A DNA stretch of 42,684 nucleotides from Rhodoferax sp. (GCA_018063505.1 JAGPBF010000008.1:1-42684), one strand, 5' to 3'. Counted from the stretch's first letter, positions 16,098-25,407 are shown. A program made the numbers and translations. Notes: generated by a model not told the origin, from the sequence alone.

Positions 16098-16787
16098 ATG
16101 ACCGGCCATATCGGCATCGTGGCCTGCTCGGCCGAAGGCGCGGCCCTGTGTTACCGCACGATCTGCCACGAAGGCGCAGCCCTGCTCGGCCCGCACGGAC
16201 ACCCCGAGGTGTCGATGCACACACCGCCACTGTCTCGCTACATGGCCTGCATCGACGCTGACGACTGGCAAGGCGTCGCGCAGCTGATGCTGGACTCGGC
16301 GCGCCGGCTGGCCGCAGCCGGCGCGGACTTCCTGATCTGCCCCGACAACACCATCCACCAGGCGATGCCATGGGTACGCCAAGGCTCACCGTTGCCCTGG
16401 CTGCATATCGCCGAGGTGGTGGCCGAAGCAGCGCAGCAACGCGGTTACCACACGCTGGGCCTCACCGGCACCCGCTGGCTGGTCGACAGCAACGTCTATC
16501 CGCAGGCCCTGGCCGCGCGTGGCCTGGCCTGCGTACGTCCATCACCGCCGGACCGCGACGCGATGGGCCGGATCATCATGCAGGAACTGGTCGCAGGGGT
16601 GGTCAAGCCGGCATCGACGGAACACATGCGCCAGATCATCGGTCGCCTGCAGGCAGCCGCTTGTGATGCCGTGATACTGGGTTGCACCGAGATCCCGCTG
16701 GTGATCAACGACACCAACTCGCCGCTGCCCACACTGGATTCGACCCGGCTGCTGGCCCGGGCTGCGTTGCACCGGGCGGTGGGGTAA
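16098..16787 (+). CDS. Aspartate/glutamate racemase family protein with substituted first catalytic residue
   Basis: A 229-residue protein of the Asp/Glu racemase superfamily. The second catalytic cysteine is present in ILGCTEIPLVI. At the first site, where racemases have Cys immediately before Asn-Thr (CNT), the sequence is LICPDNTIHQA, so Asp replaces the cysteine. Two-base racemisation is therefore unlikely in the standard form. Known relatives with one changed acid/base residue show altered stereospecificity, so the enzyme may still work on one enantiomer or do another reaction. It closely follows the SulP gene, suggesting co-transcription. Confidence 0.83.
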   Translation: MTGHIGIVACSAEGAALCYRTICHEGAALLGPHGHPEVSMHTPPLSRYMACIDADDWQGVAQLMLDSARRLAAAGADFLICPDNTIHQAMPWVRQGSPLPWLHIAEVVAEAAQQRGYHTLGLTGTRWLVDSNVYPQALAARGLACVRPSPPDRDAMGRIIMQELVAGVVKPASTEHMRQIIGRLQAAACDAVILGCTEIPLVINDTNSPLPTLDSTRLLARAALHRAVG

Positions 16788-16819
16788 CACACCGTCAGAC
16801 TGACCGGCGCCGTGGCGCG

Positions 16820-19303
16820 TCAGGCCTGCGACTCATTGGCCCGGGAGCGGGCCAGAATATTGCCATCTTCGGCCGCCAGCCGGATCTGCGGCTCCTGGGC
16901 GCGCGACTCCATCATCACGGTCGCGGGGCGCCCGAGGTGAAAGCCCTGGACATGGTCGACCCCGAGCTCGCGCAGCGCTTCCAGAGTGGCGGCATCTTCC
17001 ACGCACTCAGCCACGGTGGACTTGTTCATGCTGCGCGCGATCTCGATCAGTGACGAGACCACCAGCCGGTTGCTGGAATCGGAGGTCAGGTTGCGCACGA
17101 AATTGCCATCGATCTTGATGCCGTCGACCTCGAGCAGCTTGAGGTGGGCGAAGGAGCTGAAGCCGCTGCCGAAATCGTCCAGATGGACCGCACAGCCGAC
17201 ACTGCGCAAGGCGGCAATCATCGGACGCGCAGCGGCCAGGTCGCCCATGGCCGCGGTCTCGGTCAGTTCGATATGCAGGCGCCGCGGATCGACGTTGTAG
17301 CGCTGCAGCGCATCGCGCAGGAAGCCGACGAAACCGGCATCGTCGAGCGAACGCGGCGACAGGTTCACCGAAATCCGCACCGACGGGCGGGACCGCGCCA
17401 GCATGTCGATGCAGTTCTCGAAGACCCAGCGATCGATCTCGCGTATCTTGCCGCTGCGCTCGGCATGCTGCACGAACTCGGCCGGTGCGATCAGCTGGGT
17501 CGCGTCGTCCTCGTCGACCATGCGCAGCAAGGCCTCGTGGTAGGCAATACCCATGTCGGACATGCGCAGTACCGGCTGGTAATGCATCTGAAGTCGCTGG
17601 TCGCGCAATGCACGGTAGATGCGGCCATTCCAGACCACCCGCTCGGTTTCGGCACGCGAATGGGCGGCGTCGTCGCGGAACAGGCACCAGCCGTTCTTGC
17701 CATTGAGTTTGGCCTGGTACATCGCGGTATCGGCACAGGCAATCAGGTCGTCGGCCGAGCGGGCATGGGCCGGGTACAGCGCCAGCCCCATGCTGCAACC
17801 GACCGCCAGGCTTTGCGCATCCAGATCGAAATGCAGCGCCGCAACCACCTCGGTCAGCCGCAGCGCAAGTGCCTGGGCGTCCTTGGCCGAAGCGCCCGGG
17901 CTGAGCACCGCAAACTCGTCGCCACCGAGCCGCGCAACCGTCTCGCCCGGCTGCATGGCCTGCGCCAGCGCCTTGGCCACGCTGACCAGGATCTGGTCGC
18001 CGACCCGATGTCCGGCCAGGTCGTTGACATGCTTGAACTCGTCCAGATCGATGAACACCAGCACCAGGCCAGGGCTGGCCGTGCCCGCCTGCACCAGGCG
18101 CTTCTCCAGCGTGTCGTAAAGCCCGCGGCGGTTCATCAGGTCGGTCAGCGGATCGTACAAGGCCAGCCGTGCCCGCTGTTCGGTCTGCCGGCTCACCGTC
18201 ACGTCTTCGTGCAGCCAGATCCGCCCCCCGTGGCCATCGGGCCCGGCAACGACGACCTGCATGCGCTGCTCGATCAGTCGGCCGTCACGGGCAACGATCT
18301 CCCGGTCGACAAAGGGCTGCTCGGTCGAGACGCCAAGCATCGTCTCGACCAGCGCAATGCTGCCACCCTGCACCTGGCGGGTCAGCAGCGGAACGATCTC
18401 CGACAGATGCGCGCCCGGTTGCAGACCATTGAGCGCCCACATGCGGGAGAACAGGTCATTGGCGTACACCACCTGCTGCCCGGCGTCGACGAACAGGATG
18501 CCGATCTGCAGCGCGCCGAGCAGCGTGGTCAGTCGCACGCGCTCCTGCCGGGCCGAATCGAGCAGAAGTGCCTGCTGCTGCTCACTGTGCTCCAGAGCCA
18601 CAACCCGCTCCTGGATGGTGGCGGCCATCGTGTTGAAGGCCGCCGCCAGGCGGCCGGCCTCGTCGCGCGTGTGCACCGGCAGGGCCACGTTGAACTGGCC
18701 CGCCACGACCTGCCGGCTGGCCCGCGACAACATGGCCAGATTGCGCGTGAGCGCCGACGCGACAACGATCAGCAGCAACACCGACAAGGCCAATGCCAGC
18801 GCGCCGATCCACAGGCCGCTGATCAGGAAGTCGTCACGCGCCTGGCGCAGACGCTGGGTCGACAGGCCCAGCTCCAGGCGGCCCATGGCCTGGCCCGCGA
18901 TGGCAATCGGCGTCTCCAGGTGCAGCGTCTGGTCTGCGCGGTCCAGATCGATCGGACCGGTATCGCGCGGCGGCAGTGATCGCTGCGGATCCCAGCCGGC
19001 GCTGGCAACCTGCCGGTCGCGGTGATCGAACAGCACCAGATAGTGCAGCGCCTGCGGTTGCCGCACCAGTTCGAGCGTGCGTTGTACCGTCGCGTAGTCG
19101 CGCTGGGCCAGCGGCGTGGCCAACGTCTGCTCGAGCAATCCGAGGACTTCCTGGGACTGGGCCGTGGCCTGGTCTTTCAATGCCTGCTGCATCAGACGCG
19201 AAGCGCCGGCCCAGATCAATACGATGGCCAGGATCTCGACCGCCACGCAGGCCACGATCAACTTGCGCCGCAGGGACCAGCGATTGAATCGCAGCATTTT
19301 CAT
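16820..19303 (-). CDS. Membrane GGDEF/EAL cyclic-di-GMP protein with HAMP and PAS
   Basis: An 827-residue bifunctional signalling protein. Transmembrane helices at about 14-34 and 162-184 bracket a periplasmic sensor region. A HAMP segment follows to ~236, then a PAS domain (~255-370), a GGDEF domain with intact GGDEF at 460-464, and an EAL domain with EALLR at 590-594, ELTETAA, DDFGSGFSS and a QGFHLGRPA end. Both active-site signatures look intact. The RxxD inhibitory site expected five residues before GGDEF is absent. The ATG overlaps the TGA of the upstream solute-binding gene (ATGA, 19300-19303), so the two are translationally coupled; the binding protein probably feeds the periplasmic sensor. 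Confidence 0.93.
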   Translation of the reverse strand: MKMLRFNRWSLRRKLIVACVAVEILAIVLIWAGASRLMQQALKDQATAQSQEVLGLLEQTLATPLAQRDYATVQRTLELVRQPQALHYLVLFDHRDRQVASAGWDPQRSLPPRDTGPIDLDRADQTLHLETPIAIAGQAMGRLELGLSTQRLRQARDDFLISGLWIGALALALSVLLLIVVASALTRNLAMLSRASRQVVAGQFNVALPVHTRDEAGRLAAAFNTMAATIQERVVALEHSEQQQALLLDSARQERVRLTTLLGALQIGILFVDAGQQVVYANDLFSRMWALNGLQPGAHLSEIVPLLTRQVQGGSIALVETMLGVSTEQPFVDREIVARDGRLIEQRMQVVVAGPDGHGGRIWLHEDVTVSRQTEQRARLALYDPLTDLMNRRGLYDTLEKRLVQAGTASPGLVLVFIDLDEFKHVNDLAGHRVGDQILVSVAKALAQAMQPGETVARLGGDEFAVLSPGASAKDAQALALRLTEVVAALHFDLDAQSLAVGCSMGLALYPAHARSADDLIACADTAMYQAKLNGKNGWCLFRDDAAHSRAETERVVWNGRIYRALRDQRLQMHYQPVLRMSDMGIAYHEALLRMVDEDDATQLIAPAEFVQHAERSGKIREIDRWVFENCIDMLARSRPSVRISVNLSPRSLDDAGFVGFLRDALQRYNVDPRRLHIELTETAAMGDLAAARPMIAALRSVGCAVHLDDFGSGFSSFAHLKLLEVDGIKIDGNFVRNLTSDSSNRLVVSSLIEIARSMNKSTVAECVEDAATLEALRELGVDHVQGFHLGRPATVMMESRAQEPQIRLAAEDGNILARSRANESQA

Positions 19304-20160
19304 AGGGGTCTGGCGAGCGTGTCGCGGGTGAAATTGACATATGCATCCATCGATGCCATCACGTCAGGGGATATCTCGCGCAATCCGCTGGAGCCGGTCG
19401 CAGCCAGGAATGCAGCGCCTTCGCCGGATCCCGGGCTGACGAACTCCAACAGGCGGGACTTGATCAGTTGCGCCTGATCGGCGCCCAGTCGTCGACCGGC
19501 AGCAATCACGAAACCGGGGACTTCGGCGAACACCGTGAAGACCTGCAACTGATTGCGCAGACCTTCGGCAATGGCCCGGAATTCACCGGCACTGACCAGC
19601 GCCGCCAGCGCGTCGCCCCGGCCCAGGACATTGCCGACGCTGTCGTCGGTGGGGATGGTCATGGTTGTGAAGTCCTTGTCACGCTGCAGTCCGTTTTCTG
19701 CCAGCCAACGCAGGCCGCGCAAAGCCACCAACGACACCGGGTTCGACAGCACCAGCGTCTTGCCGCGCAAGTCGGCAATGGCTGCCATCGGTCGGGCGGA
19801 AGCAAATACCAGCATGGCCTTGATGTCGGGCAGCAGCTGCAGCAATGGCATCCATCCGTGGTCGAGCTGCGCCAGGCGCGCCATGTGTGGCGCTGTCACG
19901 ACCAGGTCATATTCGTTCGCCGCCACCCGGCCGTGGAACACCGCCCAGTCGAACGCCGTGGACAGATGAACCGGCCGCTGCAGAACACGGGCGAGATGTT
20001 CACGCATCGGCTGGTACTGGTTCAACAGGATACGCGCGCTGATGTTGGGCAACAGCCCCAGTTCCAGCGGCAGCACGGCTTGCGCGCCGGCCAACGCAGG
20101 CAACAGGCAACTCGACAATACCGCGGCAGAGAACACTCTGCGTTGGTTCAGCTGGGTCAT
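19300..20160 (-). CDS. PhnD-like periplasmic substrate-binding protein
   Basis: A 286-residue secreted protein. The signal peptide ends around ALAGAQA (about residue 27), followed by a phosphate/phosphite/phosphonate-type (PhnD) binding fold: LELGLLPN, then the YDLVVTAPHMARL and DLRGKTLVLSNPVS segments. No ABC permease or ATPase gene is adjacent. Instead the stop overlaps the start of a GGDEF/EAL gene, so its likely role is a periplasmic sensor that controls c-di-GMP turnover rather than uptake. The ligand is unknown; phosphonate is only one family option. Confidence 0.83.
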   Translation of the reverse strand: MTQLNQRRVFSAAVLSSCLLPALAGAQAVLPLELGLLPNISARILLNQYQPMREHLARVLQRPVHLSTAFDWAVFHGRVAANEYDLVVTAPHMARLAQLDHGWMPLLQLLPDIKAMLVFASARPMAAIADLRGKTLVLSNPVSLVALRGLRWLAENGLQRDKDFTTMTIPTDDSVGNVLGRGDALAALVSAGEFRAIAEGLRNQLQVFTVFAEVPGFVIAAGRRLGADQAQLIKSRLLEFVSPGSGEGAAFLAATGSSGLREISPDVMASMDAYVNFTRDTLARPL

Positions 20161-20494
20161 GAAGATCCCGCGATCGCATGGTCAATCGACCATGCTGGAA
20201 ACCGTGTGGTGCTGCACCTTCTGGTTGTTGGCTCCCTGGTCGCCGGCGTGACCGGCGCATCCTGATCGGGCGTCAGGTTGTACGAGCCCGAGTTTACGGC
20301 GAGAACGACCCGCACGCGCCGAAGTGTTGCAGAAACACCAACGGGTTTCGGCCACGCGGCCGCGCCGGCTTGTCACTTTCACCGGCCAGGTCTTCTCCAA
20401 TGCCATGGAACTGCCGCAATTCTCCGCAGCGCAGCCGGTCGCATACGCGACCGGTTGAACCTGCCCGGTCCGCCAACACAACCACGGAACAGCC
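20161..20494. other. Divergent intergenic region
   Basis: This 334-bp gap lies between the PhnD-like gene and the di-heme lipoprotein gene. It contains the CATGGTC palindrome at 20177-20194. A plus-strand open frame ends with a TGA near 20456 (C-terminus FSAAQPVAYATG). That frame lacks a convincing start and I do not recognise its product, so it is not annotated as a gene. Confidence 0.4.
20177..20194. promoter_or_regulatory. Perfect 7-bp palindrome upstream of the PhnD-like gene
   Basis: CATGGTC-AATC-GACCATG lies 17 bp before the ATG at 20160 on the minus strand. Its position in the 5' leader fits an operator or an mRNA hairpin close to the ribosome site. Confidence 0.35.
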
Positions 20495-21724
20495 ATGACA
20501 CACGCTCCCACCCGATCCCTTGCCACCCGAATCCTGCTCTGCATGACGGCCGCCGCGCTGACGGCCTGCGGGGGCGGCGGTGAAACAGCGCCGGACGCGA
20601 CAGCGCTGGACCCTGCCGAAGTGGCGCAGGGCCAGCAGACCTTCCGGTTCGACACCTTCGGCGACGAAACCCAGTGGACCGACGCCTTGCGGATGCACGA
20701 GGTGATCGGCGCCGCGGTCGACCCCCTGACGGCGTTGGCAGTGGGCCTGAAGGTCGACTCCCAGGCCCTGCCGGCGGCAGTGGTGCAAGGCATCGAGAAC
20801 GGCAGCATCGACTTGTCAAGCCCGGACACCACGGTGGCACTGATCAAGCTCAATGCGGTGGTCGGCATCCAGGGAACGGTGGAGAACATCGCCGGCAAGG
20901 ACACACTGACCCGGGTCGGCATCACCTGCGCGTTGTGCCACTCGACGGTCGACAACAGCTATGCGCCGGGCATCGGAAAACGCCTGGACGGCTGGCCCAA
21001 CCGGGATCTGGATCCAGGCGCCATCATCGCGCTGTCACCGGCCGTCAATGCAGCACAACGCGCCGCATACCAGTCCTGGGGCAAGGGGCGCTACGACCCG
21101 CGCTTCAACCTGGACGGCATCAGCAGCGGACAGGCGATTCCGCCGGCCTACGGTCTGCAAGGCATCCACCGCACCACGACCACCGGGGACGGCAACGACA
21201 TCGCGTACTGGAACCGCTACGTGGCGGTCACGCAGATGGGGGGCCACGGCAGCTTCAGCGACCCGCGCACCGGCGTCTCGGTGAAGAACGGCAACGATGA
21301 CCTGGTCAGCGCCAAGCTGCCGGCGCTGCAAAGTTATCAGCTGTCCCTGGCTGCGCCGGCGCCGCCACCGGGCAGCTTCGATCCGGTGGCGGCACAACGC
21401 GGTAAACAGGTCTTCGAGGGCCAGGCCCAGTGCAGCACCTGCCACAGTGGCCCCCACCTCACTGACGCCAATCTGCGCCTGCATCCGGTCGCCGACGTGG
21501 TCAGCGAGCCTGAACCCGACGGCGCCCCGAGCTGGGCCTCGCGCAGCGCGACCCGCCAGTACCGCACCTCGCCATTGGCCGGCATCTGGCAGCATCCGCC
21601 CTACTTCCACAATGGCAGTGCGCCCACGCTCGAGGCGGTGGTCCAGACCTACAACCAGCGCAAGTCTCTGGGCTTGAATGCCGCCCAGGCCGCCGACCTG
21701 GTGCAATACCTGAAGTCGCTTTGA
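20495..21724 (+). CDS. Di-heme c-type cytochrome lipoprotein (peroxidase-like)
   Basis: A 409-residue exported protein. The lipobox LTAC at 22-25 implies lipidation at Cys25, followed by a Gly-rich tether. Two c-type heme sites are present: Cys145-Ala-Leu-Cys-His149 and Cys313-Ser-Thr-Cys-His317. TSPLAGIWQHPPYFHNGSA with PTLEAVVQTYN near the end is typical of the C-terminal domain of di-heme cytochrome c peroxidase/MauG-like proteins, including a likely distal ligand region. It probably handles electrons at the outer face of a membrane; the physiological substrate is unclear. It converges with a LysR gene and has no partner gene nearby. Confidence 0.85.
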   Translation: MTHAPTRSLATRILLCMTAAALTACGGGGETAPDATALDPAEVAQGQQTFRFDTFGDETQWTDALRMHEVIGAAVDPLTALAVGLKVDSQALPAAVVQGIENGSIDLSSPDTTVALIKLNAVVGIQGTVENIAGKDTLTRVGITCALCHSTVDNSYAPGIGKRLDGWPNRDLDPGAIIALSPAVNAAQRAAYQSWGKGRYDPRFNLDGISSGQAIPPAYGLQGIHRTTTTGDGNDIAYWNRYVAVTQMGGHGSFSDPRTGVSVKNGNDDLVSAKLPALQSYQLSLAAPAPPPGSFDPVAAQRGKQVFEGQAQCSTCHSGPHLTDANLRLHPVADVVSEPEPDGAPSWASRSATRQYRTSPLAGIWQHPPYFHNGSAPTLEAVVQTYNQRKSLGLNAAQAADLVQYLKSL

Positions 21725-21740
21725 GCACTGCGGCGGATGT

Positions 21741-22625
21741 TCAGCCCTTGCTGCCGCGTCCGATCAGGGTCTGCAGAAACACCCGTACCCGTGCGGGAAG
21801 CCGGTCGCGCCCGGGCAGCAAGGCATACATGCGCAGCGGGTCGCAAACATGGTCGGGCAACAGGCGCTGGAGTCGACCGTCCAGCACCGCCCGCTCGCAA
21901 TAGGTCGCGGTGATGCGCGCAACGCCGATTCCCGCCATCGCCGCCTGCAACCGCAACGCCGCGTTCGGACTGCGCATGCGCGGCTGCAGGTTCACGGAAC
22001 TGGTGGCGCCGCATGCATCGTGAAACAGCCACTCGGTTTCATCCTGCGAAGCAATCACCGGAAGTGTGGCCAGGCCGTCGGGCGTGACCGGGCGCCCATG
22101 GCGGGCAACGAAGTCGGGCGCTGCAAACAGCCCACGCTGCAGATGGAAGATCCGCCGCGCCACCAGCGAGGAATCGGGCAGGGCATCCTCGATCGCGGTG
22201 AACACCACGTCGTAGCGCTGATCCACCAGATCGACCGGGTCGTAATGCACGTCGATGTCGATCTCCAGCTGCGGGTAGCGCTCCAGCATCTGGCATGCCA
22301 CAGCGCCGAGGTGGTGGGACGCAAACTCGTACGGTGCCGACACCCGCAGCCTGCCGCCCACCGTTTCGGTGGAGGCGGCGATCTCCGCCTGCAGGTCGCG
22401 CAGGCGCTGGAACAACGGAGCTGCCTTGCCATACAGGTTCTCGCCTTCGGCGGTCAACCGGACCCGGCGCGTGGTGCGCTCGAGCAACCGGCATTCGAGG
22501 CCGCGCTCGAGCCGCTGCACCGCCGCACTGACACGCGATTTCGGCCAGTCGAGCGCGTTGGCGGCTGCGGTGAAGCCACCATCGTCGACGACATGGCAGA
22601 AAGCATCGAAATCATCCCAGTTCAT
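21741..22625 (-). CDS. LysR family transcriptional regulator
   Basis: A 294-residue LTTR. The N-terminal winged helix-turn-helix begins MNWDDFDAFCHVVDDGGFTA, with AANALDWPKSRVSAAVQRLE as the recognition region. The C-terminal effector domain starts about residue 90 with GRLRVSAPYEFASHHL. GGAGA precedes the ATG. It is divergent from the class II aldolase gene across 157 bp and most likely controls it. Confidence 0.9.
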   Translation of the reverse strand: MNWDDFDAFCHVVDDGGFTAAANALDWPKSRVSAAVQRLERGLECRLLERTTRRVRLTAEGENLYGKAAPLFQRLRDLQAEIAASTETVGGRLRVSAPYEFASHHLGAVACQMLERYPQLEIDIDVHYDPVDLVDQRYDVVFTAIEDALPDSSLVARRIFHLQRGLFAAPDFVARHGRPVTPDGLATLPVIASQDETEWLFHDACGATSSVNLQPRMRSPNAALRLQAAMAGIGVARITATYCERAVLDGRLQRLLPDHVCDPLRMYALLPGRDRLPARVRVFLQTLIGRGSKG

Positions 22626-22782
22626 TGTTCATCTCTCCGAACGCTGTGTTGTCACCAGCTGATTTATCCCGCGCCCGTCTGGCCCTAGCATGGCGCCTCG
22701 CCGCACGATCTGGCACCGCCTGGCGACGCGCGGTCATTGCGCCTGGCCGGGCCGTGCCGAAATCTCACCTTCAAGGAATCCG

Positions 22783-23562
22783 ATGAAAACCATCACCCCT
22801 CCCGATCGCCCTGCCGACATGCATCCCGACGAGTGGTCTGCCCGGGTCGAACTCGCCGCATGCTACCGGCTGTTTGCCATGCTGGGCTGGACCGAACTGA
22901 TCTACAACCACATCACGGTGCGACTGCCGGCCAGCGTCAGCGCCGGGCAGACAGAGTTCCTGATCAACCCGTTCGGACTGCACTACAGCGAGGTCAGCGC
23001 CAGCAACCTGGTCCGGATCGACCTGCAGGGCCGGATCATCGGCCAATCGGCCCATCCTGTGAATCCTGCGGGCTTCACACTGCATGCGGCCATCCACCAA
23101 GGCATCCCCCAGGCGCACTGCGTCATGCATACCCACACCACCGCCGGCGTCGCGGTTGCCAGCCTGGATGCCGGCCTGGTGCAATCGAATTTCTATAGCG
23201 CGCAATTGCACGGCATGGTGGCCTACCATGATTTCGAAGGCATCACCATCCATGCCGACGAAGGGCCGCGTGTGGTGCGCAGCATCGGCACCTGCCCGGC
23301 CGTGATTCTGCGCAACCATGGACTGTTGTCCTGGGGGCGCACGGTGCCCCAGGCTTTCGCCTTCCTGTGGACGCTGCAGCGCGCCTGCGAAATCCAGCTG
23401 GCGACGCTCTCGATGGGGCCGGCACGCCTGTTGCCCGAATCGATCGCAAGCAAGTCGACACAAGACACCGTGCAGTTCAACCCCGGCCACTGGAGCGGTG
23501 AAATGGTGTTTGCCGCGCTGCTGCGCCAGCTCGAGCGGCTCGAGGCCGGCAATCGCAGCTGA
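22783..23562 (+). CDS. Class II aldolase/adducin family protein
   Basis: A 259-residue class II aldolase/adducin fold. The zinc ligands are in CVMHTHTTAG (His116, His118) and RNHGLL (His179), and YNHITVRLP marks the conserved N-terminal part. The family includes fuculose/ribulose phosphate aldolases and also decarboxylases of dihydroxyphthalate. Because the adjacent convergent block degrades aromatics, a decarboxylase role is as plausible as a sugar role. An AAGGAA site precedes the ATG at 22783. The catalytic acid typical of true aldolases is not obvious. Confidence 0.83.
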   Translation: MKTITPPDRPADMHPDEWSARVELAACYRLFAMLGWTELIYNHITVRLPASVSAGQTEFLINPFGLHYSEVSASNLVRIDLQGRIIGQSAHPVNPAGFTLHAAIHQGIPQAHCVMHTHTTAGVAVASLDAGLVQSNFYSAQLHGMVAYHDFEGITIHADEGPRVVRSIGTCPAVILRNHGLLSWGRTVPQAFAFLWTLQRACEIQLATLSMGPARLLPESIASKSTQDTVQFNPGHWSGEMVFAALLRQLERLEAGNRS

Positions 23563-23603
23563 GCGGCGCGCGCCCACCGCCGGCAACGCGCTGCACCGTT
23601 CGC

Positions 23604-24896
23604 TCAACGCATCAATGACGGCAACCACAGGCTGAGCTGCGGAAACGCAATCAGCAGCACCAGCATCAGCACCATGCTGAGCACGAACGGCCAGCATCCG
23701 CGAAAGATCGTCAGCAGCCCGACGTCGGGCAGCAATGCGTTGAGCACGAACAGATTCATGCCCACCGGTGGCGATATCAGGCCGATCTGCACAACCATGA
23801 CGATCAGCACGCCGAACCAGATCGGGTCGAAGCCCAGCGACAACACGATCGGGAAAAACAGCGGGATGGTCAGCAGAACCATGGTCAGTTCCTCCATCAC
23901 CGTGCCCAGCAGCACGTAGATCAGCATCATCGCCCCGATCACCATCGGGGGCGACAGACCCAGTTGCGTGATCCAGTTGCGCAGGTCGCCGGGCATGCTG
24001 GTGTAGTTCACGAAGTTCGCGAATATCGACGCCGAGATCAGCAATGCGAACAACATCGCCGTCGTTCGGGCCGACTCGATCAGCAGGTCACGCAGCATCA
24101 CCCAGCTCAGGCGCCGACGTGCCAGCGCAAACAGGAACGCCCCGGCCGCGCCGAAGCCGGCACCTTCGGTGGCGGTGAACACGCCGCCGTAGATTCCGCC
24201 CAGCACCACGACCACCAGCAGCGCCACACCCCAGATTCTGCGCACCGCCCGCAGGCGCTGCGCCCATCCCACGCGCGGCGCCGCGGGTGCCAGCGCCGGA
24301 TTGCGCCAGGCCATGAACCAGGCGGTGGCCATCATCATCAACGCCGACAGAAGCCCCGGAATCACGCCGGCGGCAAACAACTTGCCGATATGGGTTTCGG
24401 TGATGATGCCGTAGATCACCATGATCGTGGACGGCGGGATCATGATGCCCAGCGTGCCGCCGGCCGCCATCGCGCCGCTCGAGAGCACGTCGCTGTATCC
24501 GAGCCGGCGCATCGACGGATAGGCGACCTTGCCCATGGTCGCAGCGGTGGCCAGCGAGGAGCCGCAGATGGCGCCGAAACCGGCGCTGGCGGCAATCGTG
24601 GCATGCGCGAGCCCACCGCGCACATGGCCCAGGAACGCCTGGGCGGCGTCGAACAATTCGTGCGCCAGCCCGGAGCGGGCGACGAAATTACCCATCAGGA
24701 TGAACAACGGAATCACCGACAGCGTGTAGGCAAAGCCGGTTTCGTGGACCACTTGCGCCGCACTCACCAGGGCGGGCGTCCAACCGCGGACCGACGCCAT
24801 CCCGCCCAGTCCGACCAGCCCCATGGCGAACGCCAGCGGCACACGCAGCAGCGCCAGCAGGAATATCGCGGCGAATCCCGACAAGGCGGCGGTCAC
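23604..24896 (-). CDS. TRAP transporter large permease subunit (DctM-type)
   Basis: A 430-residue membrane protein with many hydrophobic segments. It carries the DctM signatures VIPLFILMGNFVARSGLAHE near residue 65 and GTLGIMIPPSTIMVIYGI. It is the channel-forming subunit of a sodium-driven TRAP importer. The start is a GTG at 24896 that overlaps the TGA of the small permease (GTGA, 24893-24896), showing translational coupling. The upstream in-frame ATG at 24980 would lie within the small-permease gene and add a non-membrane sequence. It is the last gene of the minus-strand catabolic run. Confidence 0.9.
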   Translation of the reverse strand: MTAALSGFAAIFLLALLRVPLAFAMGLVGLGGMASVRGWTPALVSAAQVVHETGFAYTLSVIPLFILMGNFVARSGLAHELFDAAQAFLGHVRGGLAHATIAASAGFGAICGSSLATAATMGKVAYPSMRRLGYSDVLSSGAMAAGGTLGIMIPPSTIMVIYGIITETHIGKLFAAGVIPGLLSALMMMATAWFMAWRNPALAPAAPRVGWAQRLRAVRRIWGVALLVVVVLGGIYGGVFTATEGAGFGAAGAFLFALARRRLSWVMLRDLLIESARTTAMLFALLISASIFANFVNYTSMPGDLRNWITQLGLSPPMVIGAMMLIYVLLGTVMEELTMVLLTIPLFFPIVLSLGFDPIWFGVLIVMVVQIGLISPPVGMNLFVLNALLPDVGLLTIFRGCWPFVLSMVLMLVLLIAFPQLSLWLPSLMR

Positions 24897-25381
24897 AACG
24901 CGTTGACCTCGGACGTACCGGCCACTGCGCCGGGCGCCTGAAACACCGCCAGCAGATGCACCACCGCAGTGGCGCCACACAGGGCCGCCATGCCGTAGAT
25001 GAACGGCGCCTTGAGAATATGCAACTGGGCCGTCGTCTCGCCGCTGTCCAGAAATTCATTCCCGGTGCGCCACATCAGCAGCGCCAGTCCGGCGAGCGCC
25101 AGCCCGCAGACAACATCGACCAGCGCCAGATGCCAGCGCCGCCAGAGTGCCGGCACATAGGCGTCGAGCGAATCGAAAACCACGTGCTCACGGCGCTGCG
25201 ATACCAGCGGCAACGCGGCAAAGATGACCACCACCATCAGCAACTCGGTCAGCTCCAGCGAACCGGGGATGGAATGGGAGAACAACCTGCGCCCCAGCAC
25301 GTCCAGGAAGGTCAGCGCCATGATCATGAAAAGCGCGCACGCGCACAGATAGCCGCAAAGGCTCATACTCAACCGCTGCAT
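24893..25381 (-). CDS. TRAP transporter small permease subunit (DctQ-type)
   Basis: A 162-residue protein with four hydrophobic segments, typical of DctQ. The first contains ALTFLDVLGRRLFSHSIPGS, the hallmark of the family, and the second follows ELLMVVVIFAALPLVS. It forms the membrane part of the TRAP importer together with the large subunit. It follows the binding-protein gene after 107 bp that contain a GC hairpin. Confidence 0.9.
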   Translation of the reverse strand: MQRLSMSLCGYLCACALFMIMALTFLDVLGRRLFSHSIPGSLELTELLMVVVIFAALPLVSQRREHVVFDSLDAYVPALWRRWHLALVDVVCGLALAGLALLMWRTGNEFLDSGETTAQLHILKAPFIYGMAALCGATAVVHLLAVFQAPGAVAGTSEVNAL

Positions 25382-25407
25382 GGAATGGATCTCGAGATGA
25401 ACAAGGG

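Noticed and set aside
17144-18979. Plus-strand open frame of about 610 codons
   Set aside because: It is antisense to the GGDEF/EAL gene, with Arg/Gln/His-rich composition typical of a shadow frame.
20250-20456. Plus-strand frame ending FSAAQPVAYATG before the lipoprotein gene
   Set aside because: No credible start codon or ribosome site and no family recognised; noted only within the intergenic description.
20182-20955. Minus-strand open frame near the di-heme gene
   Set aside because: It overlaps the real lipoprotein gene antisense and covers the divergent promoter region; no recognisable domain.
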